A DNA stretch of 61,528 nucleotides from JBELHR01 sp049607205 (GTDB lineage: Bacteria; Bacteroidota; Bacteroidia; Flavobacteriales; Flavobacteriaceae): positions 1 through 61,528 of the forward strand of contig JBMYWH010000013.1 of NCBI GenBank assembly GCA_049607205.1. The letters run 5' to 3'. The notes beneath the pieces were generated by a model, which was not told the origin of the DNA, did no database searches, and worked only from the letters and a program-made list of their open reading frames with translations. The position numbers and the translations under genes are program-made. How positions within the stretch are numbered: the stretch's first letter is position 1; each line of letters opens with the position of its first letter. Below, piece by piece: positions 17,909-25,842 of this stretch.

Positions 17909-18603
17909 TTCAGACCTAAAGCTTCTTTGATGGAATCCACTTTTTCGGGATTGATGATGCGATTGCCACCAAAACTGTAGGCGTCACTTGTATCATTAGT
18001 CCCTATGCTGAAATGCAACTGCTGAATACCTGCAGCTCTCATCATTCTAACATTGTTTGCTTGTATTCCACTTCCAGCCATAATATCAATTTTATCTCCA
18101 TAGCGCTCTTGAGCGCGTTGAAGTTGATCTAGACCCTCCATAGCTTTCACTCCTCCACCAGCGGTCAATACTCTGTGAGTATTCCAGGAAATCAAACGTT
18201 CCAAGGCCAGTTCATAATCCGGAGTCAAGTCTATTGCCCTGTGGATGGTTACTTGAAGACCTAATTCACGTGCATAACTAATGAGTAATTGATTTTCTAA
18301 GGCTAGGGTATTATCCCTGTTCAATAGCCCAAAAACCACTCCATGAGCTTTAGCTCGAGCAACGGCCTTTATATCTCTTTTCATGATCTCTATCTCCTTA
18401 TCCGAATAACAGAAATCACCTCCACGAGGTCGTATCATTACATGAGTTTCAATATTCTTAAGTTTAGCACTCATGCGGATTAAACCGTACGACGGAGTTA
18501 AACCACCTTCAGATAGAGCAGAACATAATTCTACGCGTTTAAACCCATTTTTTGCTGCAAATTGTGCTTCTTCAATATTCTCTATACAAGCTTCTAAGAT
18601 CAT
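17905..18603 (-). CDS. cutC: CutC-family TIM-barrel protein
   Basis: This 232-residue protein matches CutC: LEACIENIEEAQFAAKNG, RVELCSALSEGGLTPSYG, HVMIRPRGGDFCYSDKE, VFGLLNRDN, HRAIDLTPD, RVLTAGGGVKA and IMAGSGIQANNV. CutC was named for copper homeostasis in E. coli, but a biochemical role is not established. Here it overlaps the glycosylasparaginase start by 1 bp and faces a GH92 mannosidase, a context that points toward glycan or sugar metabolism rather than copper. That functional reading is inference. Confidence 0.93.
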   Translation of the reverse strand: MILEACIENIEEAQFAAKNGFKRVELCSALSEGGLTPSYGLIRMSAKLKNIETHVMIRPRGGDFCYSDKEIEIMKRDIKAVARAKAHGVVFGLLNRDNTLALENQLLISYARELGLQVTIHRAIDLTPDYELALERLISWNTHRVLTAGGGVKAMEGLDQLQRAQERYGDKIDIMAGSGIQANNVRMMRAAGIQQLHFSIGTNDTSDAYSFGGNRIINPEKVDSIKEALGLN

Positions 18604-19565
18604 TATCGGGTATATTTAGCATCAATTAGTTCATTTTGTTTTGAAGTAGTTAGCGCATAATTAAAACCTTGATATACGCTATAAGCACCTACTCTACCTT
18701 GCATATCCATGGCCAGAAAACCAACTTGAAGATCTTTTAAATCTTTATGTTTCTTAACGATTCTCGCTATTGCTTTTTCACAGGCCTCTTGAGGGTGCAT
18801 TCCTGAGCGCATGAGTTCAACTACTGTAGCACTTCCTGCAATTCTAACGATAGCTTCTCCCATTCCAGTTGCAGTACATCCTCCAACCTCATTATCAATG
18901 AAAAGACCTGCTCCGATTATAGGCGAATCACCTACTCTCCCGCGCATTTTGTAGGCCATTCCACTGGTGGTGCACGCACCTGCAATCTTCCCATTTTCAT
19001 CCATAGCTAGGAGTCCTATAGTATCGTGATTCTCCACGTTTACTTCCGTTTTATATTGAGAATCTTTTTTCCACTTTTCCCAAGCCTTTTTTGATTCAGG
19101 AGTTAGTAAATTTTTCTTTTCAAATCCTTGATCTACCGCAAATTCTTGAGCTCCCTGCCCATTCAAAATAACATGGGGTGTATTTTCCATTACTTTTCTA
19201 GCAACGGAAATAGGATGTTCTATCTCTTCTAAACACATCACAGATCCACAAGAAGAATCATCATCCATAATACAAGCATCTAAGGTTACATACCCTTCTC
19301 GATCAGGTCGTCCCCCGTATCCAACTGAAGTTACCTTGGGATCAGATTCTACAACCCGAGCTCCTTGTTCAACTGCGTCTAAAGCAGAACCTCCATTGGA
19401 TAAAATCTCCCAGCCCGCTGCATTGGCTTGCATCCCGTGATTCCAAGTAGAAATCATTAGAGGTTTAATCACATTTGAGCTTTGGGCTCTTAAAGATTTA
19501 GGGTAAGCCGCTAGGGCTAAAGAACTTATAGTGGTTATTTTTAAAAAATCTCTTCTTGTTTTCAT
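18603..19565 (-). CDS. Tat-exported N4-(beta-N-acetylglucosaminyl)-L-asparaginase (glycosylasparaginase)
   Basis: This 320-residue Ntn hydrolase carries a twin-arginine signal (MKTRRDFLKITTISSLALAA), so it is exported folded. The autocleavage site is Asp181-Thr182 in the ENHDTIGLLAMD segment, with Thr182 becoming the N-terminal nucleophile; GRVGDSPIIGAGLFID and GCTATGMGEAIVR line the active site, as in the Elizabethkingia (F. meningosepticum) enzyme. It cuts the GlcNAc-Asn bond of N-linked glycans. With the GH92 enzyme and sugar transporter it suggests N-glycan scavenging. It overlaps cutC by 1 bp (same operon). Confidence 0.94.
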   Translation of the reverse strand: MKTRRDFLKITTISSLALAAYPKSLRAQSSNVIKPLMISTWNHGMQANAAGWEILSNGGSALDAVEQGARVVESDPKVTSVGYGGRPDREGYVTLDACIMDDDSSCGSVMCLEEIEHPISVARKVMENTPHVILNGQGAQEFAVDQGFEKKNLLTPESKKAWEKWKKDSQYKTEVNVENHDTIGLLAMDENGKIAGACTTSGMAYKMRGRVGDSPIIGAGLFIDNEVGGCTATGMGEAIVRIAGSATVVELMRSGMHPQEACEKAIARIVKKHKDLKDLQVGFLAMDMQGRVGAYSVYQGFNYALTTSKQNELIDAKYTR

Positions 19566-19601
19566 AGTTGATTCTTGTTTTGAAGAAAGAAAGATAAAAA
19601 A

Positions 19602-19635
19602 AAAAGATCTTTCTCTTGAGGGAGAAAGATCTTTT
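19602..19635 (-). terminator. Intrinsic terminator after the ferredoxin gene
   Basis: AAAAGATCTTTCTC (19602-19615) pairs perfectly with GAGAAAGATCTTTT (19622-19635) around a 6-nt loop, with more A residues before it (T-run on the minus strand). It lies after the ferredoxin stop (19655) and before the glycosylasparaginase start (19565). Confidence 0.88.
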
Positions 19636-19654
19636 AAAATTTCTTGATCTATGA

Positions 19655-20005
19655 TTATTCGTTGTGTAAAAACTTTTGTTTACCTAAAAGTTCTTCTTCT
19701 GTTTCTACTACATCTTCATCAGGAACACAACAATCTACGGGACATACAGCCGCACACTGTGGTTCATCATGAAAACCTTTACATTCTGTACACTTGTCCG
19801 GAACGATATAATATACATCATCACTGATTGCCTCTTGCTCTTCATCAGCATTGTAGGCGCTTCCACTAGGCAACACTATGTTACCCTTTAATTCAGTACC
19901 ATCTGAAAATCTCCAATCTTCAGCTCCTTCATAAATTGCATTATTAGGACATTCCGGTTCACAAGCCCCGCAATTGATACATTCGTCAGTAATTATAATT
20001 GCCAT
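19655..20005 (-). CDS. 4Fe-4S dicluster ferredoxin
   Basis: This 116-residue electron carrier binds two [4Fe-4S] clusters. The first motif is CINCGACEPECP near the N-terminus, the second CTECKGFHDEPQCAAVCPVDC with a longer spacing typical of Alvin-type ferredoxins. An acidic tail follows. It is divergent from the acyl-CoA reductase, with facing promoters in the 58-bp gap; in flavobacteria this pairing with the reductase and serC is, as I recall, conserved. The redox partner is not evident from the sequence. Confidence 0.93.
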   Translation of the reverse strand: MAIIITDECINCGACEPECPNNAIYEGAEDWRFSDGTELKGNIVLPSGSAYNADEEQEAISDDVYYIVPDKCTECKGFHDEPQCAAVCPVDCCVPDEDVVETEEELLGKQKFLHNE

Positions 20006-20019
20006 TGTATATTTTGATT

Positions 20020-20027
20020 AAATTTGC
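20020..20027 (+). promoter_or_regulatory. -7 promoter element for the acyl-CoA reductase gene
   Basis: TAAATTTG, exact TAnnTTTG, 36 bp before the ATG at 20064. No clear -33 partner. Confidence 0.4.
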
Positions 20028-20032
20028 ACAAC

Positions 20033-20040
20033 AAAAATAA
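20033..20040 (-). promoter_or_regulatory. -7 promoter element for the ferredoxin gene
   Basis: Minus strand TATTTTTG, exact TAnnTTTG, 27 bp before the ferredoxin ATG at 20005. It lies back to back with the reductase box (20020-20027), so the two divergent promoters overlap and could interfere. Confidence 0.4.
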
Positions 20041-20063
20041 ACAAATCTTTGTAAATACATCTC

Positions 20064-21125
20064 ATGTCTATATCAAAACGAATTAAAAGTTTCAGCCGAT
20101 TAGGATTATTCCTAAATCAATTTAAAGAAGAAGGGACTATTTCAGTAGATCTTAAGGAAAATGACAGTTTCTTAAAACCCTTTGAAATGCTACTAAATCG
20201 CGCTAGTGAAACCAATCCTTGGTTTACTCGATCAGAAATTATTTTTTCTTTAGAGAGTTGGGCGAAGGCTTTAACTGAGGAAAATCTTGAGAATTGGATT
20301 TCTAAATATGACTTAAAAGAGCCTGAAACACCTAAAAGAATTGCTGTGATCATGGCAGGAAACATTCCTTTAGTTGGTTTTCATGACTTTTTATCAGTCC
20401 TGTTAACAGGGAATTACATTCAGGCAAAATTATCTTCTAATGATCCTCATTTTATGGAAATGATTGCTCATTTTCTTAAAGATCAAGATGATTTTTTCAA
20501 AGATGCCATTGAGATCACTAAAGAAGAATTAAGTGATTTCGACGCAGTAATTGCTACCGGAAGTGATAATACTGCTCGATATTTCGAATATTACTTCGGG
20601 AAACATCCCAATATAATCAGACATAACCGTAATTCAGTAGCCATATTGACTGGGAATGAAACTCAAGAAGAATTGCGAGCTTTAGGTGAAGATATTTTCA
20701 GGTACTTCGGATTAGGTTGCAGAAATGTTTCAAAATTATATGTTCCTGAGAACTACAATTTTGACCCCTTTTTTCAGGCCATGTATCATTTTAAAGATTT
20801 GACGAAAAATCAGAGATACATGAATAACTTTGACTATAATAAAGCCGTATTTCTAATGAGTGAAAGCGAAAATATGTTAGAGAATGGGTTTATGTTGCTC
20901 AAAGAAGATACCAACTTTTCATCACCGATTGCTTGTTTATTTTTTGAACACTACAAGGATGAAGAGAGTCTGAAAAAGGAACTTTTAGAACAGAATGATC
21001 GCATACAATGTAAGGTAGGAACATCTGGAGGAGACTTTATTCCTTTTGGAAAAGCACAACAACCTGACTTAAAAGATTATGCAGATGGTGTAGATACAAT
21101 TGAATTTCTTAAAAACTTAGGGTAA
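20064..21125 (+). CDS. LuxC-like acyl-CoA reductase
   Basis: This 353-residue protein belongs to the acyl-CoA/acyl-protein reductase (LuxC) family of the aldehyde dehydrogenase fold. Visible features are VIMAGNIPLVGFHDFLSVL, TGNYIQAKLSSNDP, VIATGSDNTARYFEYYFGK and the presumed catalytic cysteine in FGLGCRNVSKLYVP. Family members reduce fatty acyl thioesters to aldehydes with NADPH. There is no luxDABE around it; instead serC follows 70 bp later. The role, perhaps in lipid or wax-type metabolism, is not known from sequence. Confidence 0.85.
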   Translation: MSISKRIKSFSRLGLFLNQFKEEGTISVDLKENDSFLKPFEMLLNRASETNPWFTRSEIIFSLESWAKALTEENLENWISKYDLKEPETPKRIAVIMAGNIPLVGFHDFLSVLLTGNYIQAKLSSNDPHFMEMIAHFLKDQDDFFKDAIEITKEELSDFDAVIATGSDNTARYFEYYFGKHPNIIRHNRNSVAILTGNETQEELRALGEDIFRYFGLGCRNVSKLYVPENYNFDPFFQAMYHFKDLTKNQRYMNNFDYNKAVFLMSESENMLENGFMLLKEDTNFSSPIACLFFEHYKDEESLKKELLEQNDRIQCKVGTSGGDFIPFGKAQQPDLKDYADGVDTIEFLKNLG

Positions 21126-21142
21126 TTATTCTGATTTTCTCA

Positions 21143-21173
21143 TTTGTTTAAAGGGAAATTTTTCAGAACTTTG
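21143..21173 (+). promoter_or_regulatory. Probable promoter for serC
   Basis: TTTG (21143-21146) and GAACTTTG (21166-21173, one mismatch to TAnnTTTG) are 19 bp apart; the box ends 22 bp before the serC ATG at 21196. Confidence 0.4.
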
Positions 21174-21195
21174 TAAGCTTAAAGTAGGATCAAAC

Positions 21196-22251
21196 ATGAA
21201 AATACATAATTTCAGCGCAGGACCCTGTATCCTGCCTCAAGAAGTTTTGAGTCAAGCCTCAAAATCAGTTCTTGAATTAGAAGAAACAGGATTATCACTT
21301 ATTGAAATGTCTCACCGCTCTAAAGAGTTTGTGGGAATCATGAATAAAGCCATCGCCTTAGTAAAAGAATTATTAGAAGTTCCTGAGGGCTATGAAGTAT
21401 TATTCCTTCAAGGAGGAGCTAGTTTAGAGTTTTTAATGGCTACTATGAACTTTTTACCTGAAAACGGAACAGCGGCTTATTTAGATACAGGTACTTGGAG
21501 TACTAAAGCCATTAAAGAAGCTAAAAATTTCGGTCACATCGAGATTGTAGCAAGTTCCAAGGATAAAAATTACAACTATATTCCTAAAGGATATGCAATT
21601 CCTGAGCAAGCGGCTTATTTGCACTTGACCTCGAACAATACCATTTTCGGAACTCAGATCAAGGAATTTCCTTCCACTGAAACTCCACTTTTATGTGATA
21701 TGAGTTCAGATATCTTTTCTAAAAGAATTGATGTTTCTAAATTTGACTTGATTTATGCCGGAGCTCAGAAAAATATGGGACCAGCAGGAACAACCCTTGT
21801 GATTGTTAAAAAAGAGGCTTTAGGAAAAACGGGAAGAACAATTCCTTCCATGTTAGACTACCGTGTACACGCTGATAAGGAGTCCATGTTTAATACTCCT
21901 CCAGTATTCGCTGTTTACACTTCCATGTTGACCTTGGAATGGTTAAAAAATCTTGGTGGAGTTCAGGCTATTGAAAAATTAAATGAAGAAAAAGCAGCTC
22001 TTTTATACTCAGAAATTGATTCCAATTCGAAGTTCCAAGGAGTGGCAAATAAGGAGGACCGTTCTTTAATGAATGTAACCTTCCAACTTACTAATTCTGA
22101 AGATCAGGAGCGCTTTGATGCCTTGTGTACAACAAATGGAATTAGTGGTATAAAAGGACATCGTTCTGTAGGGGGATATAGAGCCAGCATCTACAATGCG
22201 ATGCCTAAAGAAAGTGTTTTGGCCTTAGTCAACACAATGAAACAATTATAG
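21196..22251 (+). CDS. serC: Phosphoserine aminotransferase
   Basis: This 351-residue class V PLP aminotransferase starts KIHNFSAGPCILPQEVL and carries HRSKEF, FLQGGASLEFLMATMNF, the PLP lysine in IYAGAQKNMGPAG, and GHRSVGGYRASIYNA. It converts 3-phosphohydroxypyruvate and glutamate to phosphoserine, and may also serve pyridoxal phosphate synthesis. It is followed 12 bp later by serA, giving two consecutive steps of serine synthesis in one unit; serB is not in the window. Confidence 0.97.
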   Translation: MKIHNFSAGPCILPQEVLSQASKSVLELEETGLSLIEMSHRSKEFVGIMNKAIALVKELLEVPEGYEVLFLQGGASLEFLMATMNFLPENGTAAYLDTGTWSTKAIKEAKNFGHIEIVASSKDKNYNYIPKGYAIPEQAAYLHLTSNNTIFGTQIKEFPSTETPLLCDMSSDIFSKRIDVSKFDLIYAGAQKNMGPAGTTLVIVKKEALGKTGRTIPSMLDYRVHADKESMFNTPPVFAVYTSMLTLEWLKNLGGVQAIEKLNEEKAALLYSEIDSNSKFQGVANKEDRSLMNVTFQLTNSEDQERFDALCTTNGISGIKGHRSVGGYRASIYNAMPKESVLALVNTMKQL

Positions 22252-22263
22252 AAAATATACGAA

Positions 22264-23223
22264 ATGAATATTTTAGTTAATGACGGGATTTCGCCTGCGG
22301 GCTTAGACCGAATGAAACAAGCCGGGCTTAATGTACATGAGGTACATGTCGCTCAAGAACAACTTGAAAATTATATCAACGAGCATCAGATTGATGCCTT
22401 ATGCGTTCGATCAAACACACAAGTTCCAAGTGAATTATTGGAAAACTGTCCAAGTATCAAAATTGTTGGCCGTGGTGGTGTAGGAATGGATAATATTGAT
22501 GTGAGTTATGCTCAAGAAAACGGTATTGAAGTAATTAATACTCCCCTAGCCTCTTCTCACTCTGTGGCTGAATTGGTTTTTGCCCACCTATCAGGAATAG
22601 TAAGAAGTCTACCAGATTCAAACAGAAACATGCCTTTAGAAGGAGATGCCATGTTTAAGGACTTAAAAAAGGTTTATTCTGCTACTGGACGTGAGTTGAA
22701 AGGAAAGACTATGGGAATCTTTGGTTTAGGTCAGATTGGTCAGGCTACAGCGAAGATTGCTTTAGCTATGGGTATGAAGGTAATTGCTTTTGATCCCTAT
22801 GTAAAAGATATTACGCTGAGCATTGACTTTTTTGATGGTCAAATGGTCAATTTCTCTATAGAAACTCAAGATAAAGAAACCGTACTAAAAGAGGCTGATT
22901 TCATTTCTCTTCACGTTCCGAGTCAAGATACTTATCTGATTGGAGAAAAAGAATTCGAAATGATGAAATCAACAGCTGTCCTGATCAATGCTTCTCGTGG
23001 AGATGTTGTCGATGAAGTTGCTCTTGTTCAAGCCTTGAGTTCAGATCAAATCGCCTTTGCGGGTCTTGATGTTTTTGAAAATGAGCCTAAGCCAGCGGTA
23101 CAAATCTTGATGCATCCTCAAATATCTTTGAGTCCACATATCGGTGCTTCTACTGCTGAAGCTCAAGAAAGAGTAGGTTTAGAATTAGCAGATAAAATAA
23201 TTGCCTTAAGTAAAACTTTATAG
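22264..23223 (+). CDS. serA: D-3-phosphoglycerate dehydrogenase
   Basis: This 319-residue D-2-hydroxyacid dehydrogenase has the NAD-binding motif GIFGLGQIGQATAK, the catalytic Arg in LINASRGDVVDE, and the catalytic His in LSPHIGASTAEAQ. It lacks the C-terminal ACT domain of E. coli SerA, so serine feedback through ACT is not expected. It works just before SerC in serine synthesis. The Bacteroidota short form and the neighbouring serC support SerA over other family members. Confidence 0.92.
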   Translation: MNILVNDGISPAGLDRMKQAGLNVHEVHVAQEQLENYINEHQIDALCVRSNTQVPSELLENCPSIKIVGRGGVGMDNIDVSYAQENGIEVINTPLASSHSVAELVFAHLSGIVRSLPDSNRNMPLEGDAMFKDLKKVYSATGRELKGKTMGIFGLGQIGQATAKIALAMGMKVIAFDPYVKDITLSIDFFDGQMVNFSIETQDKETVLKEADFISLHVPSQDTYLIGEKEFEMMKSTAVLINASRGDVVDEVALVQALSSDQIAFAGLDVFENEPKPAVQILMHPQISLSPHIGASTAEAQERVGLELADKIIALSKTL

Positions 23224-23232
23224 CTTCAATAG

Positions 23233-23262
23233 AAAAACCAGAATTTAATTCTGGTTTTTTTT
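23233..23262 (+). terminator. Intrinsic terminator after serA
   Basis: AAAAACCAGAATT (23233-23245) is complementary to AATTCTGGTTTTT (23247-23259), followed by more T residues. With a realistic loop the stem is ACCAGAA/TTCTGGT plus the A/T pairs. It starts 9 bp after the serA stop. Confidence 0.85.
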
Positions 23263-23283
23263 AATATATAATTATCGAATATT

Positions 23284-23946
23284 ATGTCCATAGCACAACA
23301 CCTAAGTGAAATCAAAGCTGAATTACCTTCAAAAGTAGTCTTGGTAGCAGTTTCTAAAACCAAACCCATTGAGGATTTAGAACAAGCGTATGCTGCAGGT
23401 CAGCGTGTATTTGGTGAAAATAAGGTTCAAGAAATGTGTGAAAAACACGAAGGTCTTCCAAAAGATATTCAATGGCATATGATTGGGCATGTTCAGAGGA
23501 ATAAAATTAAATACATGGCTCCCTTTGTGAGTTTAATCCATGGTGTTGATTCTATCAAAACGCTCAAAGAGGTTCATAAACAAGGACTCAAAAACAAGCG
23601 TATTATTCCTGTTTTGCTCCAAGTTAAAATTGCAAAAGAAGATACTAAGTTTGGTATTGAACCATCTGAGTTGAGCGACTTTCTTGAAGAAGTAGTAAAT
23701 CTGGAATTAAAAAATGTTGAAATTCAGGGTTTTATGGGTATGGCAAGTAATCAGACAAAGCAAGAGGTTGTTCGTGAAGAATTTAGTATCTTGAAGACTC
23801 TATTCAATAAGTATCAAAATCAATTTTCCAATTTCCACACACTCTCTATGGGTATGAGTGGAGATTATAAAATAGCCATAGAAGAAGGCAGTACTATGGT
23901 AAGAGTTGGATCGGCTATTTTTGGAACAAGAAACTACGCTATTTAA
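23284..23946 (+). CDS. yggS: YggS-family pyridoxal phosphate homeostasis protein
   Basis: This 220-residue protein has the alanine-racemase-like TIM barrel of YggS/PROSC. The PLP lysine is in VLVAVSKTKP near residue 25; FGENKVQEM, WHMIGHVQRNKIKYM, and SMGMSGDYKIAIEEGSTMVRVGSAIFG are family signatures. It buffers free PLP in the cytosol and is not itself a racemase. Its stop overlaps the next gene's ATG by one base (TAATG), so it heads a tightly coupled operon. Confidence 0.95.
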   Translation: MSIAQHLSEIKAELPSKVVLVAVSKTKPIEDLEQAYAAGQRVFGENKVQEMCEKHEGLPKDIQWHMIGHVQRNKIKYMAPFVSLIHGVDSIKTLKEVHKQGLKNKRIIPVLLQVKIAKEDTKFGIEPSELSDFLEEVVNLELKNVEIQGFMGMASNQTKQEVVREEFSILKTLFNKYQNQFSNFHTLSMGMSGDYKIAIEEGSTMVRVGSAIFGTRNYAI

Positions 23947-25040
23947 TGTATGTAATCATAGATATAGAAACCACAGGAGGTAAATTCAATGAAGAAGGAG
24001 TTACCGAAATTGCTATGCATCGATTTGATGGGCATAAGATCGTGGATAGTTTTATCACCCTTGTGAATCCTGAAAAAGACATACAACCTTTTGTAGTTAA
24101 GTTGACTGGAATCAGTAATAAGATGGTAAAGAATGCACCTAAATTTCATGAAATTGCCAAACGTATCATTGAGATTTCAGAAGATGCTATCCTAGTGGCT
24201 CATAATTCAGATTTTGATTATAGAATCTTAAAAAACAGCTTTAAAGATTTAGGATACGATTATCAGAAAAATACACTTTGTACAGTCGAACTCAGTAGAA
24301 AATTATTGCCCGATGAAGAGTATTATTCTCTAGGTAAACTTTGTAAATCTCTGGGAATACCTATGTCGGATAGACATCGTGCTAATGGAGATGCACTTGC
24401 TACAGTCAAACTTTTTGAGCTTTTACTTGAAAAGGATACTAAAAAAGAGATCCTAATTCAGACCATTCAAAGCAATATAAAGGAAGACATTAAACCTAAA
24501 TTGGGAAGATTAATCGATCCTATTCCTTCTAAAATGGGAATCTATTATTTCCATAGGTCTGATGGACAAGTCGTTTATTTAGGAAAGAGTAAGAATATTA
24601 AAAAGGCGATTAACAACGTCTTTGTAAAATCTTCTAAAAAAGCACTGGTCCTTCAACAATTAGTAAGTTCTCTAAGTTATGACCTTACCGGAAATCCTTT
24701 GATTACAAATCTAAAACACAATCAGGAGTTATTTGAACTCAAGCCTAAATACAATAGAAAACAGAAACTTCAACAAAAATTCGTTGAATTCAACAATGCT
24801 AATATGATGATCGTTGATAAAGGAAGAACAGTTGAAGAACGAGGAGTTGTGTATATTGAACAGGGGGAGGTATTGGGCTATTGCTTCCTTAGTTTAACTG
24901 GACAATTGGATACACCTGAACTTATAAAAAACAAACTTACGCTCATTGAAGACAGCCCTAATGCCCGTATGATTGTGAAAAAATATTTAGAGGATTATCA
25001 ACCTTTAAAAATCATCCGTTTTGGCACAGAAGAGCAGTAA
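23946..25040 (+). CDS. DEDDh exonuclease fused to a GIY-YIG-like nuclease domain
   Basis: This 364-residue protein starts with a DnaQ-type 3'-5' exonuclease domain (about 1-165): IDIETTGG with Asp6/Glu8, VAHNSDFDYRIL, and HRANGDALATVKLF with the HxxxxD end. A UvrC/Cho-like GIY-YIG segment follows (about 195-275: GIYYFHRSDGQVVYLGKSKNIKKAI), then an unassigned C-terminal region (about 280-364). Exonuclease/Cho-like fusions are known in actinobacteria and Bacteroidota and suggest a role in DNA repair. It starts at the last base of yggS and overlaps the channel gene by 20 bp. Confidence 0.88.
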   Translation: MYVIIDIETTGGKFNEEGVTEIAMHRFDGHKIVDSFITLVNPEKDIQPFVVKLTGISNKMVKNAPKFHEIAKRIIEISEDAILVAHNSDFDYRILKNSFKDLGYDYQKNTLCTVELSRKLLPDEEYYSLGKLCKSLGIPMSDRHRANGDALATVKLFELLLEKDTKKEILIQTIQSNIKEDIKPKLGRLIDPIPSKMGIYYFHRSDGQVVYLGKSKNIKKAINNVFVKSSKKALVLQQLVSSLSYDLTGNPLITNLKHNQELFELKPKYNRKQKLQQKFVEFNNANMMIVDKGRTVEERGVVYIEQGEVLGYCFLSLTGQLDTPELIKNKLTLIEDSPNARMIVKKYLEDYQPLKIIRFGTEEQ

Positions 25041-25842
25041 TACTCCTTGGAAATCTAAGTTACACGAAATTATTTATGAGGCAGATACTCCTGCTGGAAA
25101 ACTGTTTGACTTAATTTTACTCGTTGTAATTGTGCTTTCTTTAATTTTAGTGATGCTGGAAAGTATCCCTGAAATTGATGCCCAGTATTATGCATTTTTT
25201 AATGTATTGGAATGGATCATTACCATTTTATTCTCTATTGAATACTTACTTAGAATTATCTCAGTAAAGAAACCTCTGAGGTATATTTTGAGTTTCTATG
25301 GAATCATAGACTTATTGTCAACCTTGCCAAAGTATTTGAGCTTTTTTATTCCTGGAGCCTATGCCCTAACGGCATTGAGGGCATTACGCCTAATAAGGGT
25401 GTTTAGAATTCTTAAATTGGTAAGATATACTGGTGCTTCAACTCGATTACTACTTGCTTTAAAAAATTCACGTGCTAAGATTGCGGTATTTATGTATGCT
25501 GTCGCTATAATTACGGTAGTACTAGGGACCTTAATTTATTTAATTGAGGGACCAGAGCACGGATTCACATCAATACCTAAAAGCATCTACTGGGCCATTG
25601 TTACACTTACCACTGTCGGTTATGGAGATTTAGCCCCTATGACACCGCTTGGGCAACTGGTTGCCTCAATTATTATGATCCTAGGATATGGAATCATTGC
25701 TGTTCCGACCGGAATTGTTAGCTCTGAACTGGGTAATGAACCCTCTAAAGGAACTTTACACTGTGATACCTGTATGGAAGACCAACATATTGATAAATCA
25801 AATTATTGCCACAGATGTGGTCAAAAATTCAATGAACTCTAA
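25021..25842 (+). CDS. Voltage-gated-type potassium channel with C-terminal zinc-ribbon-like tail
   Basis: This 273-residue ion transporter has six membrane segments. An S4-like helix with regularly spaced Arg/Lys lies at about 119-135 (LRALRLIRVFRILKLVR), and the K+ selectivity filter TTVGYGD is at 197-203. A short C-terminal tail has two CxxC pairs (Cys248/Cys251 and Cys263/Cys266), as in a zinc ribbon. The start is a TTG at 25021 that overlaps the exonuclease gene by 20 bp; no in-frame ATG gives a complete S1. Its 3' end overlaps miaA by 11 bp. Confidence 0.88.
   Translation: MAQKSSNTPWKSKLHEIIYEADTPAGKLFDLILLVVIVLSLILVMLESIPEIDAQYYAFFNVLEWIITILFSIEYLLRIISVKKPLRYILSFYGIIDLLSTLPKYLSFFIPGAYALTALRALRLIRVFRILKLVRYTGASTRLLLALKNSRAKIAVFMYAVAIITVVLGTLIYLIEGPEHGFTSIPKSIYWAIVTLTTVGYGDLAPMTPLGQLVASIIMILGYGIIAVPTGIVSSELGNEPSKGTLHCDTCMEDQHIDKSNYCHRCGQKFNEL

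Noticed and set aside
20064..21125. Bioluminescence (lux) operon
   Set aside because: The LuxC-like reductase has no luxA, luxB, luxD or luxE near it; serine genes follow instead.
25688..25831. N-terminal extension of miaA by 48 residues
   Set aside because: The extension only reads the channel gene in another frame and does not resemble MiaA; the ATG at 25832 gives the normal start.
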